Part shown: positions 53,938-61,933 of the stretch, piece by piece
How the letters are laid out: every line of letters begins with the position of its first letter
Position numbering within the stretch: the stretch's first letter is position 1
Assembly: GCA_963664595.2 (NCBI GenBank)
Contig: CAXXOK010000002.1
Location: 310,001-374,000 of the forward strand
Direction of reading: 5' to 3'
DNA length: 64,000 bases
Origin: CAXXOK01 sp963664595
GTDB lineage: Bacteria > Bacillota > Clostridia > Christensenellales > Aristaeellaceae
Position numbers and translations under genes: made by a program
The notes under the pieces: model-generated
Seen by the model: only the letters and a program-made list of their open reading frames with translations
Told to the model about the DNA's origin: nothing
The model's database searches: none

Positions 53938-55484
53938 TAAAAGCCTCCGTAAATGAAATCTGCCGGATTGTATCCGGGCCCGTAAATGCCAAAAATGATA
54001 ACAGCCATGATCCCGCCCAGCAAGAGAATCCATCGGAATATAATGTTTTGACGATCCAGCATAACCCGCACGGCCTTCCCGTTCTCCTGCAGCAAGCTGA
54101 CCGCCAAGATGACAAGAAAGCCGATTAAGATAACAAAGAAGTCTTTATAGTCCAAGCCAAACGAGAAAAGCGAATCATCAAAAAGAACCCAGGGTTTCAG
54201 GGTGCCAAACATCACAGGCAGGTTTTTCATCACATATACGAAGGATTCTGACGTGGCAAAAAGCCATATGACGCACATCAAGCATAACGTGCGAATACTG
54301 GAAAAAAAACGATAGCTCATACATTCGGTATTAATCTTCAACCATCGCGTCAGCGATGAAAACACCGGCTGCAGCAGCTGTCCGCCCACAAGAAAGAACC
54401 AAGGCAGTATTCCGGCCGCGAAAATATACTTTGCAGTACCGCCGTGCCAAATCCCAATCGCCAGCCATAGCACCATCAGGCCAAGGTAGGTTGGAATACT
54501 CTTGCCAATCTTTTTGCCAAAAAGGCGCCTGCATCTGCCGCCAAGGCTGACAAATGGCGCGCTCTTCAAAAGCGGATACAGAATATAGTCTTTTGACCAC
54601 TCCCCCAACGTGATATGCCATCTACGCCAGAATTCGGAAAGATTGCGTGAGAAAAAAGGCCGCTGGAAATTCTCCGGCAATGCGATCTGGAACATTTCGG
54701 ATACCCCAAGTACGATATCCATACATCCGGAGAAATCCGCGTATAGTTGAAAGGCAAAGAGCAGCAACGCAACAACAATATAAAACCCTGTATGCACCGT
54801 GCTGGATCCAAGAATTGCGGAGGTGAAGATGGCTAAACGATCCGCAATGACCATCTTTTTCAGCAGGCCCCAGATTATGCGCTCGAAGCCGAATTTCACT
54901 TTCTGCGCGCAAAACCTGTGCTCCGCAAACAGCTGTACCGATTGCTCCGCATACCGCACGATAGGCCCGGAAACCATTGCCGGGAACCAGGCCACCAACA
55001 GGCTAAGCTTGAAGGGATTCCGCTGCGCATGGTATGTTCCCCAATAGACATCCAAAACATAGCCGATCGCGGAAAGAGAGAAATAGGAGATGCCGATTGG
55101 CGCCAAAAAAGTCGGCTGCCATGTAATGGGCACAATGCCAAACATACGGGAAGCGATTTTGTTGGCCAATGAGGACATGCCGTTATAATACTTCAGCATA
55201 AACAATTGCCCAACAATGATAAGGAGCACCAGCCATAGCTCCCACCGCCGGGCCGAGGGGGTTTTCGTTCTTTCAATCAGCAGGGTTCCCCAATAAACGG
55301 CCAGAATATCGACCGCTAAAAAAACAAAGGGCGCAAGCCCTACGCTCAGATACAGAAACCCGATACTTGCCACCAGCAGCCATTCCCATTGCATCTTTCC
55401 GGGCAGCAGATAATACACCAGCAAGGCCAAAGCAAGAAACGCGAAAAACCAGAAGGATGTAATGGAAAATGTCACGGCTTGCAT
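53937..55484 (-). CDS. MBOAT O-acyltransferase (DltB/AlgI-like)
   Basis: A 515-residue polytopic protein with about 11 segments. Landmarks of the MBOAT family are LAPIGISYFSLSAIGYVLDVYWG, ADFSGCMDIVLGVS, SEFWRRWHITLGEWSKDYILYPL with the first conserved His, and AIGIWHGGTAKYI with the catalytic His. Such enzymes take an acyl group from a cytoplasmic carrier and pass it through the membrane. ATG 55484 follows the ACP stop by four bases; the frame open to 55532 overlaps the ACP gene and is not preferred. DltB uses D-Ala-DltC, by analogy this one should use the adjacent ACP. Confidence 0.93.
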   Translation of the reverse strand: MQAVTFSITSFWFFAFLALALLVYYLLPGKMQWEWLLVASIGFLYLSVGLAPFVFLAVDILAVYWGTLLIERTKTPSARRWELWLVLLIIVGQLFMLKYYNGMSSLANKIASRMFGIVPITWQPTFLAPIGISYFSLSAIGYVLDVYWGTYHAQRNPFKLSLLVAWFPAMVSGPIVRYAEQSVQLFAEHRFCAQKVKFGFERIIWGLLKKMVIADRLAIFTSAILGSSTVHTGFYIVVALLLFAFQLYADFSGCMDIVLGVSEMFQIALPENFQRPFFSRNLSEFWRRWHITLGEWSKDYILYPLLKSAPFVSLGGRCRRLFGKKIGKSIPTYLGLMVLWLAIGIWHGGTAKYIFAAGILPWFFLVGGQLLQPVFSSLTRWLKINTECMSYRFFSSIRTLCLMCVIWLFATSESFVYVMKNLPVMFGTLKPWVLFDDSLFSFGLDYKDFFVILIGFLVILAVSLLQENGKAVRVMLDRQNIIFRWILLLGGIMAVIIFGIYGPGYNPADFIYGGF

Positions 55485-55488
55485 TTTA

Positions 55489-55731
55489 TTACCTGGCTCT
55501 CTGGGATATGATATCGACCATTTCACCGACATTCTTCATGCTGGTTACTTCCCCCATTGTAAAGCGTATCTGAAACTGCTTTTCTATCGCAACGATGAGA
55601 TTGATATGCTCCAGACTATCCCACTCCTTAATATCGCTTGCTACCGTGCTTTCGGTAACATGGATTGTGTCGTCGTCAAACTCTTCCTGAAAAACCTTGT
55701 CAAGCACATCAAAGATTTCTTTACGTGTCAT
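55489..55731 (-). CDS. Acyl carrier protein
   Basis: An 80-residue carrier protein with the phosphopantetheine attachment motif EWDSLEHINL (Ser39), acidic helix II and usual length. It is embedded between the FkbH gene (overlap ATGA) and the MBOAT gene, as DltC is embedded in dlt operons. It probably carries a small hydroxyacyl group rather than a fatty acid. Confidence 0.93.
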   Translation of the reverse strand: MTRKEIFDVLDKVFQEEFDDDTIHVTESTVASDIKEWDSLEHINLIVAIEKQFQIRFTMGEVTSMKNVGEMVDIISQRAR

Positions 55732-57455
55732 AGCGCACTCTCCTTAATATATGTTTTTCTTTGCTCACTGTTTGAAAGCTCCATAACAAAAAGGTTATTT
55801 CCTCCCCGGAAGCCCATCCGCTGGTACAGGCCGGCAACCATTTCGTTTTTGGGCGTCGGGATATACTCGCCCGTAACCCGGCTGTATCCGTTTTTACGGG
55901 CAACCGATAAAATATCATTGACGATAAATTCCTCCATGCCCCGCTGTAAAACGCGGCAACTCATCAGCCACTCGCTGATAAACAGCGTGTCCCGGGACTG
56001 CTTTTCCAGAATCACAACGCCTACCAGCCCGTAATCGCCAAATCTGTCTTTCAATTCATAATAACGGGTAATCACGGTATCATCAGCAGCGAGTTCCTCA
56101 ATCTGCGATTCCGTATAGCGAACCGTACGGAGATTGAACTGGTTGGACCGCTGTGTAAGCTGTGCGATTCGGGAGAAGTGGAACGAATCAAACGGCGCCG
56201 CGACGGCCAGCATATCGAGGTCCTTGAGATAATCATCATAGGAGGTAAACGAAACGCGCGATTTGCTCCGGTCTGCTTCCTTTTGGTATTGCTCCGTGCG
56301 CTGGCCGTCGCTTGCCGATAAAACCGTAGTTTCAAACAGATTTAAGCTGCGCAAATACTGCAAATACAGCGAGGGATCCTCCGGAAGCTCCGGCACGGTC
56401 ATCTCCGGGATTGCGCAGCGGACTTGATTGCGTTCAAACGGGTTATCATCGATAAACACAAAGCTGTCCATGCCAAGGTTTAAGGTTTGCTGTATTTGCT
56501 GGATATTGCTGGCTTTATCATTCCAGTTGGCAATAAACATTGCAAAATCATCCAGGCGTAAAACCATATCCGGATGGTGTTCAAACGGTTCTTTTGCCGT
56601 ATGCTCGTTGTTTTTACTGCACACGGCCAACAGAATGCCTCTGTTTTTCAGGTCCTTGAGCCATCTTTGAAAATCCGAAAACGCACGGCCTGTTCCCAGC
56701 TCGCCGATCTGAATATTGCCCAGGCCATCGTCGCCGATCACGCCACCCCAGAGGGTATTGTCCAGATCCAGGATAACCGCCTTGATTATCCGCCCGCTGA
56801 GCGCTTTGACGACATCGATCGTCCTTTTGGAAATTTCGGGCAGCGCTTCGAGGGAAAAGGGCATCCTTGCCGCATAGAAAAACTTATCGTTGAAAAAGCT
56901 GTTCCTCCCCTGCACGCTCTGGATTCCGTTGATATCGACCAATAGCACATTCTTATACTCAACGGCCGCAAGGGACAGCAGGTAGTTCAGTTTTTGAATC
57001 TGAAATGAAAACGAGCTTTCCTCCTTCAGCGCATAGCTGCCCATATTACCATCATTGTAATAGGCAAAGTTATAGTGCAGCACGGTTGATGTAAGCCGGA
57101 CCGACAGCAGGCCCCAGTATTGCCTGATCTGCTGGATTATCTGCTCAGCAAAGGAGGAACGCTCCTCCGGCTTACAGGCGCTAAAGAGCTCCTGCAATTT
57201 CTCCACACACATAACGATCAGCACAATATCAGGCTGAAACTGGTACAGTGCCGAACCTTCATTCATAATCTGTATTTGTATCTGATTGTAATCCGCATCG
57301 AAAACATCCAGAAAGATATTCTGAAGATAGGCGTTCCCGCGCAGCGCCGTTGCCAGATGCTGCGTGGCGCAATCGCCTAAAATTGCAACTTTATACCTGA
57401 GCTTGCTGTTGTTCTCTCTCTTTGCATAACGCCTTAACTCTGCATATTCCTGCAT
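55728..57455 (-). CDS. FkbH-type HAD-IIIC glyceryl-ACP synthase
   Basis: A 575-residue protein of three parts: an N-terminal SGNH-like region (AILGDCATQHL at 25-35), a HAD-IIIC core with DLDNTLWGG at 230-238 (nucleophile Asp and acid Asp), CSKNNE and FIDDNPFER, and a C-terminal GNAT-like domain (FGDYGLVGVVILE, FISEWLMSCRVLQRGMEEFI). FkbH proteins load 1,3-bisphosphoglycerate-derived phosphoglycerate on ACP and dephosphorylate it, giving D-glyceryl-S-ACP. Length and motifs match. ATG 57455 has CGAGGTTG upstream. First gene of the island operon, 4-base overlap with its ACP. Confidence 0.92.
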   Translation of the reverse strand: MQEYAELRRYAKRENNSKLRYKVAILGDCATQHLATALRGNAYLQNIFLDVFDADYNQIQIQIMNEGSALYQFQPDIVLIVMCVEKLQELFSACKPEERSSFAEQIIQQIRQYWGLLSVRLTSTVLHYNFAYYNDGNMGSYALKEESSFSFQIQKLNYLLSLAAVEYKNVLLVDINGIQSVQGRNSFFNDKFFYAARMPFSLEALPEISKRTIDVVKALSGRIIKAVILDLDNTLWGGVIGDDGLGNIQIGELGTGRAFSDFQRWLKDLKNRGILLAVCSKNNEHTAKEPFEHHPDMVLRLDDFAMFIANWNDKASNIQQIQQTLNLGMDSFVFIDDNPFERNQVRCAIPEMTVPELPEDPSLYLQYLRSLNLFETTVLSASDGQRTEQYQKEADRSKSRVSFTSYDDYLKDLDMLAVAAPFDSFHFSRIAQLTQRSNQFNLRTVRYTESQIEELAADDTVITRYYELKDRFGDYGLVGVVILEKQSRDTLFISEWLMSCRVLQRGMEEFIVNDILSVARKNGYSRVTGEYIPTPKNEMVAGLYQRMGFRGGNNLFVMELSNSEQRKTYIKESAL

Positions 57456-57489
57456 ATCACAACCTCGTTTGAATAACTATAGTTAAGTA

Positions 57490-57518
57490 ATTATAATGTG
57501 TCGCCAAAATCGTGTCAA
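57490..57518 (-). promoter_or_regulatory. Perfect consensus promoter of the island operon
   Basis: Minus strand TTGACA (57518-57513), exactly 17 bases, TATAAT (57495-57490). A 10-bp palindrome AACTATAGTT lies just downstream (57475-57485). The operon is expected to be strongly or constitutively expressed unless a regulator acts there. Confidence 0.87.
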
Positions 57519-57534
57519 CTGAGGTCCGCGTCTC

Positions 57535-57699
57535 GGTAAACGATGAATAAAGCGCTTGTACGATGGTGCGTTAGATTTTTGTCGGGTTGGGCTTGCGGAA
57601 CCCGAAGTAACAGCAGCGCTATATCAAGGGTTCCGCAAGCCCAACCCGGCGGAAATATGACGCGCTGGCGTATATGGGATTTAATCAGCGCTTAGCTAG
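57535..57699. repeat. Palindromic MITE-like element, copy 4
   Basis: Begins GGTAAACGATGAATAAAGCG and contains GATTTTTGTCGGGTTGGGCT, a centre CCCGAAGTAACAGCAGCGCT and the complementary arm AACCCGGCGGAAATATGACG. It sits between the island promoter and the tRNA gene, inside the island; its outer CCTAGG box is lost. Confidence 0.78.
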
Positions 57700-57860
57700 T
57701 ACGGTGCGGATATATTCACGGAATAACATATTGCAAACCGGCGGCGGGTATACATGCCATCTCTTTGCCTATCCCTTTTCGATAAAGTATATACATGGAG
57801 TCGGCGGAGAAATGCCACGTTTTACTGCCTTTGAAATCCATAATTATTTGTGATTACTGG
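57700..57860. other. Spacer between repeat and tRNA terminator
   Basis: No gene or strong motif seen in these 160 bases. Confidence 0.4.
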
Positions 57861-57893
57861 AAAACCCGTCAGAACATTGAATTCCGACGGGTT
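57861..57893 (-). terminator. Terminator after tRNA-Arg (island-derived)
   Basis: AACCCGTC pairs with GACGGGTT; followed by TTTTCC on the minus strand. Weaker than the orphan terminator at 49300 and unrelated in sequence, as expected if it came with the island. Confidence 0.65.
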
Positions 57894-57899
57894 ACCATA

Positions 57900-57975
57900 T
57901 GGCGAGCCCGGAGGGTTTCGAACCCCCGACCCCTTGATTCGAAGTCAAGTGCTCTATCCGCTGAGCTACGGGCCC
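57900..57975 (-). tRNA. tRNA-Arg (anticodon TCG)
   Basis: A complete 76-base tRNA with encoded CCA. Acceptor GGGCCCG pairs with CGGGCTC (one G-U), D arm GCTC...GAGC, anticodon stem CTTGA/TCAAG around loop CTTCGAA giving anticodon TCG, T arm GGGGG/CCCTC around TTCGAAA. Reads CGA codons. Its 3' 29 bases are the island att core. Confidence 0.95.
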
Positions 57976-58059
57976 GTAATGATATGCAACTGGATTGGAT
58001 TGGCGTTGCCGTTGCCGTTGGTGTTGCGTTTATCGCACGGAGCGGCGGCTGCGGGATGA

Positions 58060-60321
58060 TCAGCCGTGCCGGGCGCGCCGCCGCATCAGCCTGCGGGCCG
58101 AGAGCGCCAGCAGGGCGGCCAGCGACAGGAGATCGGCCAGGGTAAAGTACCACGGCGGGGCGTAGGCGACCGTAACCCGGCCGGAGCCCCGCGGCAGTGT
58201 GACGGTGAGAATGTGGTTGGCTCCCTCGCCCAGAGCGAGCGCCTCCCCGGTTTCCAGCGCGGCGCGGTAAACGGGATAGGCATACAGCGGCAACTCCACC
58301 GTTGCTTCGGTATCGGCGGTATACGCAAACGTGAGGTTTGTATAGCGCTTCTCATACGCGGTGATCGCCGCCCCGCCGGAAACCACGGCGGGCACGGGCG
58401 CGCGGTTCAGATAGGCGTCCACGTCGGTGCCTTCCATAAAATAGTCGCCCGGCAGGTACACCTTTGCCGCAAAATCGGCTTCCTTATCCGCCATCACCAC
58501 CACCTGACCATCGCCCTGAATGCTCCGGTCGATGAATGGCGCGGCGTTGAGGATGGCCAGCAGCAGACAGGCAAGCACCAGCAGCCTGCGGTGCTCCGGC
58601 CTGTGAACCAGCAGGTGCGCGCTCACAGCGAACACAACGGCCAGCAGGGCCGAGGCCGCACCCAGATACCGCCACGGAAACTGCACCGCAAACAGCGCCT
58701 TGCTGAGGATGGGAATCCGATACGCATACGTCCACGGAAACACGACCGAAGCCATGATCAGCGCGAGCACCGCAAACAGGGCCGCGCCGCGCCCCACGGA
58801 GTACAGATACGGATCCTCCAGCCGGTCCTCCCGCTTTTGGTACGCCACGAATAGAAACCCAATCAGACCCACGCCCAGCAGCAGCCCCACCGACAGAGGC
58901 ATTTCCACCGTGGTGCCGGGGAAGGTGGTCATGCCCGCGTAGGGATTGACAAACGAGGCAAACAGCTGCGGCAGATACACCGCGTGCAGGTAGATCAGCT
59001 TTTCCTGATGGAAAATATCCAGATCCAGCGCCGAAAACCGGAGCAGCGGCACCAGAAACCACAGATTGATCAGCACCGTAAGCCCCGCCGCCGCGCACAG
59101 CCGCCCGAGAGCCTTCCACGTGGTTTGGCGGAGAATGATGCAGACCGCCGTAAACAGCGCGCAGCCGATGGCCGCGATCTGCAGGCTGATGAGATGGGTT
59201 TGCAGCATGCCCGTCATGCCGATGATCAACCACGGCACGCCGCTCATGCGGGGCCGGGCCATATCCTGTTTGGGCTGCCACACGGTGGCGGCGATGCCCA
59301 CGATCACCAGCGGGTAGAAAAGCATCGCCAGCGCCTCGCCCGCCGCCGCGCGCGTGAACAGCGTCATCAATCGGTAGATGCCCAGCGTGTAGACCACGCC
59401 CGCGATCAGCCCCACGGCCGCCTTGCCCGTCCAGGCCCGCACGGCACGGTAGGTAAGCCAGGCGGTACCCACGTTCAGCAGCACGATAAACGCCTGCCAG
59501 CTCACCAGCATGGATACCCCGCACAGCCGGAAAAGCGCGGGGATATACAGAAGCATTTCCCCGTACATCACCGAGGAGGCATAGCCGTAGCCGTTTAAAA
59601 ACGTCGGGTCGATCCGCACGGGGAACTGGCCGGATAAAAGCCCGTCCTTGATGGATTCGATGCGGGTGAGGTGGAAGGCCAGATCATGCCCGTACACCAG
59701 AAAATCCCGAAGCACAGGAAGCGACGCCACGCCCCCCGCAAGCAGACACACTGCCCACGCAAGGCTTTCGGGAATTGCGTCGTCCGCCTCCCGGCGCATC
59801 TGCCACACAAGCAAGCCGCCCGTCAGCAGCATCGCCAGCAGGAAAAACGCCGTATCATGCCACACCGGCTGATCGGACCGCACCTGCGTTACGCCCGCCT
59901 CCGCGCCGATCAGCGTCACGCGGATGCCGCGCGTGGTTTGCGCAAGCGTCAGCGTAAGCACAGCCTCGGCCTGTCCGGCGTCCAGCGTTGCGGAGGCCAG
60001 CACCGGGGACGGGTTCCCCTGCGCGTCGGCGGCCAGATCGTTGATGATGCGGACCTCCGGTGCGCCGTCCCCGCCGCTGGCCGCACCGCCGTCATCCGGC
60101 AGCGTATAGACGACGGTCACAGTGTAGCTGCCCTTTTCCAGCATCAGGCGTTCGCTTTGCAGGGCTTCGCCGTTCTCCGATAGCGTAAAATCATCCGGCT
60201 GCAAAAAGGTACTGTAATAATCATCCTGATTGGCGCCGAAATACACCAGCAGCGCCGCGGCGAGGAAAAGCGCCGCGATCAGCAGGGGCTTCCGGTTGTG
60301 TTTCAGCAATTTCTGCGCCAT
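58060..60321 (-). CDS. YfhO/PTPS-related large membrane protein
   Basis: A 753-residue protein: one N-terminal segment, an extracellular beta domain (about 35-160), then 11-12 membrane segments and a C-terminal extracellular domain. The segment VYGHDLAFHLTRIESIKDGL, SGQFPVRIDPTFLNGYGYASSVMYG is the landmark of the 6-pyruvoyl-tetrahydropterin-synthase-related membrane family, GT-C-like and similar to YfhO; despite the name they have no pterin chemistry. Probably a glycosyl transferase or flippase-linked enzyme of envelope glycans. ATG 60321 follows GGAGAAACC, 11 bases after dut. Confidence 0.75.
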   Translation of the reverse strand: MAQKLLKHNRKPLLIAALFLAAALLVYFGANQDDYYSTFLQPDDFTLSENGEALQSERLMLEKGSYTVTVVYTLPDDGGAASGGDGAPEVRIINDLAADAQGNPSPVLASATLDAGQAEAVLTLTLAQTTRGIRVTLIGAEAGVTQVRSDQPVWHDTAFFLLAMLLTGGLLVWQMRREADDAIPESLAWAVCLLAGGVASLPVLRDFLVYGHDLAFHLTRIESIKDGLLSGQFPVRIDPTFLNGYGYASSVMYGEMLLYIPALFRLCGVSMLVSWQAFIVLLNVGTAWLTYRAVRAWTGKAAVGLIAGVVYTLGIYRLMTLFTRAAAGEALAMLFYPLVIVGIAATVWQPKQDMARPRMSGVPWLIIGMTGMLQTHLISLQIAAIGCALFTAVCIILRQTTWKALGRLCAAAGLTVLINLWFLVPLLRFSALDLDIFHQEKLIYLHAVYLPQLFASFVNPYAGMTTFPGTTVEMPLSVGLLLGVGLIGFLFVAYQKREDRLEDPYLYSVGRGAALFAVLALIMASVVFPWTYAYRIPILSKALFAVQFPWRYLGAASALLAVVFAVSAHLLVHRPEHRRLLVLACLLLAILNAAPFIDRSIQGDGQVVVMADKEADFAAKVYLPGDYFMEGTDVDAYLNRAPVPAVVSGGAAITAYEKRYTNLTFAYTADTEATVELPLYAYPVYRAALETGEALALGEGANHILTVTLPRGSGRVTVAYAPPWYFTLADLLSLAALLALSARRLMRRRARHG

Positions 60322-60332
60322 GGTTTCTCCGT

Positions 60333-60758
60333 TCAGCGGTCGCCCGTGGAGCCGAACCCCCCGCGCGATTCCGCGTCCATCCGCTCCACCTCGTGAAAGG
60401 TGACGGGCGGCATCTTTTCCACAATGCGGAACTGGCAAATGCGGTCGTTTACCTGTATGTGCGTGTCGCGCACGGCATACACCGGCATGCGCCAGATATC
60501 GTCCTCCCCGGCGTAGCTCTCGTCAATCACGCCCATGGAGTTGGTCTGCAGAATGCCCCAGCGCTTGAAGGTGGAGCTGCGCGGCACCACATGCGCCTCA
60601 AACCCCTTGGGCAGCCGCATGGATACGCCAAGCGAGATCAGCCGCGCTTCGCCCGCGCGCAGTGTTACGTCCTCGGCGGCGCGCAGGTCAATCCAGTCTC
60701 CCTGCTCTATGCGTTCGATTTTCTCAATGGGAGCGTGGTATTTAATATCGATGGTCAT
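60333..60758 (-). CDS. dut: dUTP diphosphatase
   Basis: A 141-residue trimeric-type dUTPase with all five motifs in order: AGEARLISLGVSMRLP (I, altered), PRSSTFKRWG (II), NSMGVIDESYAGEDD (III, catalytic Asp), RICQFRIVEK (IV), ESRGGFGSTGDR (V). It hydrolyses dUTP to dUMP, keeping uracil out of DNA. ATG 60758 follows AAGGAGACGG. Adjacent tag gene upstream gives a small DNA-maintenance pair. Confidence 0.94.
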   Translation of the reverse strand: MTIDIKYHAPIEKIERIEQGDWIDLRAAEDVTLRAGEARLISLGVSMRLPKGFEAHVVPRSSTFKRWGILQTNSMGVIDESYAGEDDIWRMPVYAVRDTHIQVNDRICQFRIVEKMPPVTFHEVERMDAESRGGFGSTGDR

Positions 60759-60775
60759 GCGTCGTTTCCGTCTCC

Positions 60776-61318
60776 TTATCGGTATTTGAAATCACAGACC
60801 GGGTCGTGATCGTTTACAATCCCGACAGCCTGTAAAAAGCTGTACACCGTTACGGTGCCCATAAAGCGCATGCCGCGCTTGATCATATCCTTGCTGAGCG
60901 CATCCGACAGCGGCGAGGAGCAGATCATTTCTGCGCCGCCGATCACCGGCGCATCCGGCGCAAAGGACAGCAGGTAGCGGTCAAACGTGCCGAACTCCGC
61001 CTGGATTGCCAGAAACACACGCATGTTGCCGATGGCGGCCTCCAGCTTGCGCCGGTTGCGCACCAGGCCGGGGTTTTCCATCATGCGCAGTACCTCCGCC
61101 TCGCCGAACGCGGCGATCTTTGCGGGGTCGAACCCGGCAAACGCTTCGCGGAAATTCTCCCGCTTGTTCAGGATCACCGCCCACGATAACCCCGCCTGAA
61201 ATCCTTCCAGCAACAGCATCTCGGCCAGCTTCCTGTCATCGTGCTCCGGCTTGCCCCATTCCGTGTCGTGGTAGCGGATCATCGCCTCGCCCCGCGCCCA
61301 GCCGCATCGTACCGCCAT
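60776..61318 (-). CDS. tag: DNA-3-methyladenine glycosylase I
   Basis: A 180-residue Tag protein. RCGWARGEAMIRYHDTEWGKP holds the N-terminal Cys and His of the structural zinc site, LEGFQAGLSWAVILNKRENFREAF the substrate pocket, and MGTVTVYSFLQAVGIVNDHDPVC the C-terminal zinc ligands. Removes 3-methyladenine from DNA. ATG 61318 follows GGGAGGCTTAC. Upstream is the tandem hairpin array, so its promoter must be very close or within the array. Confidence 0.95.
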   Translation of the reverse strand: MAVRCGWARGEAMIRYHDTEWGKPEHDDRKLAEMLLLEGFQAGLSWAVILNKRENFREAFAGFDPAKIAAFGEAEVLRMMENPGLVRNRRKLEAAIGNMRVFLAIQAEFGTFDRYLLSFAPDAPVIGGAEMICSSPLSDALSKDMIKRGMRFMGTVTVYSFLQAVGIVNDHDPVCDFKYR

Positions 61319-61363
61319 GTAAGCCTCCCAAAATATCCAGTTTCGCGTTATCCCCTATCCGCG

Positions 61364-61775
61364 CCGTCCCCGCGTCCGATACCCGAAGGGTCAGGACGCA
61401 GATTCGCAAAGAAAACAAACGCGGCACATCGGCCAATACACTTCTGCCCCCGTCGCACCCCGTCCCCGCGTCCGATACCCGAAGGGTCAGGACGCGGATA
61501 CGCAACGGCAAACGAACGCAGCACGTCGGCCCATACGCTCCTGCCTCCGTCGCACCCCGTCCCCGCGTCCGATACCCGAAGGGTAAGGATGCGGATACGC
61601 AGCAGTACACGAACGCGGCACGTCGGCCAATACGCTCCTGCCCCCGTCACACCCCGTCCCCGCGTCCGATACCCGAAGGGTAAGGACACGGATACGCAAC
61701 AGCAAGCAAACACGGCACATCGGCCCATAAGCTCCGTTCGTTCCCCCCGCATCCGATACCCGAAGGGTAAGGATG
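61364..61775. repeat. Tandem array of 96-97-bp hairpin units
   Basis: Four full units begin at 61364, 61460, 61557 and 61654, and a fifth partial one near 61747. Each holds a 28-base hairpin: GCGTCC, TACCC, loop GAA, GGGT, GGACGC (with compensating changes to GCATCC/GGATGC in the last). The rest of each unit is also conserved with substitutions. Divergence between units shows the array is not a recent slippage product. No open frame is conserved. Confidence 0.85.
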
Positions 61776-61927
61776 CGTAAATCGTCTGTGCAATGCCGAG
61801 TCAGATTTTCGCCAGATTGGGTTTGCGAAGCCCGAAGTAGTAGCAGCGCTACGTCGAGGGCTTCGCAAGCCCAATCTGGCGGAAATATGGCCGGCAGTGT
61901 GCGGACGATTTGCGCATCCTTACCCTT
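61763..61927. repeat. Palindromic MITE-like element, copy 5
   Basis: Flanked by inverted AAGGGTAAGGATGCG sequences; inside AAATCGTC/GACGATTT, the core GATTTTCGCCAGATTGGGTT, centre GAAGTAGTAGCAGCGCTACG and the complement. The left flank is also the right arm of the last hairpin of the tandem array, so element and array are physically joined. Confidence 0.82.
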
Positions 61928-61933
61928 GCTTAC

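Larger units (their letters stand above)
49341..57928. mobile_element. Genomic island in tRNA-Arg, about 8.6 kb
   Basis: Bounded by exact 29-bp direct repeats derived from the tRNA-Arg 3' end, the classic footprint of tyrosine-integrase insertion. Each copy is followed by its own terminator hairpin. The interior is visibly more AT-rich than both flanks and holds one eight-gene operon with a consistent theme (acyl carrier, acyl-modifying and membrane transfer enzymes), plus one MITE-like repeat. No integrase, excisionase or relaxase gene is visible, so it is now fixed or depends on an integrase elsewhere. Confidence 0.8.

Noticed and set aside
61364..61775. CRISPR array
   Set aside because: Repeats recur every 96-97 bases, but the supposed spacers are themselves copies of each other and no cas gene is nearby.
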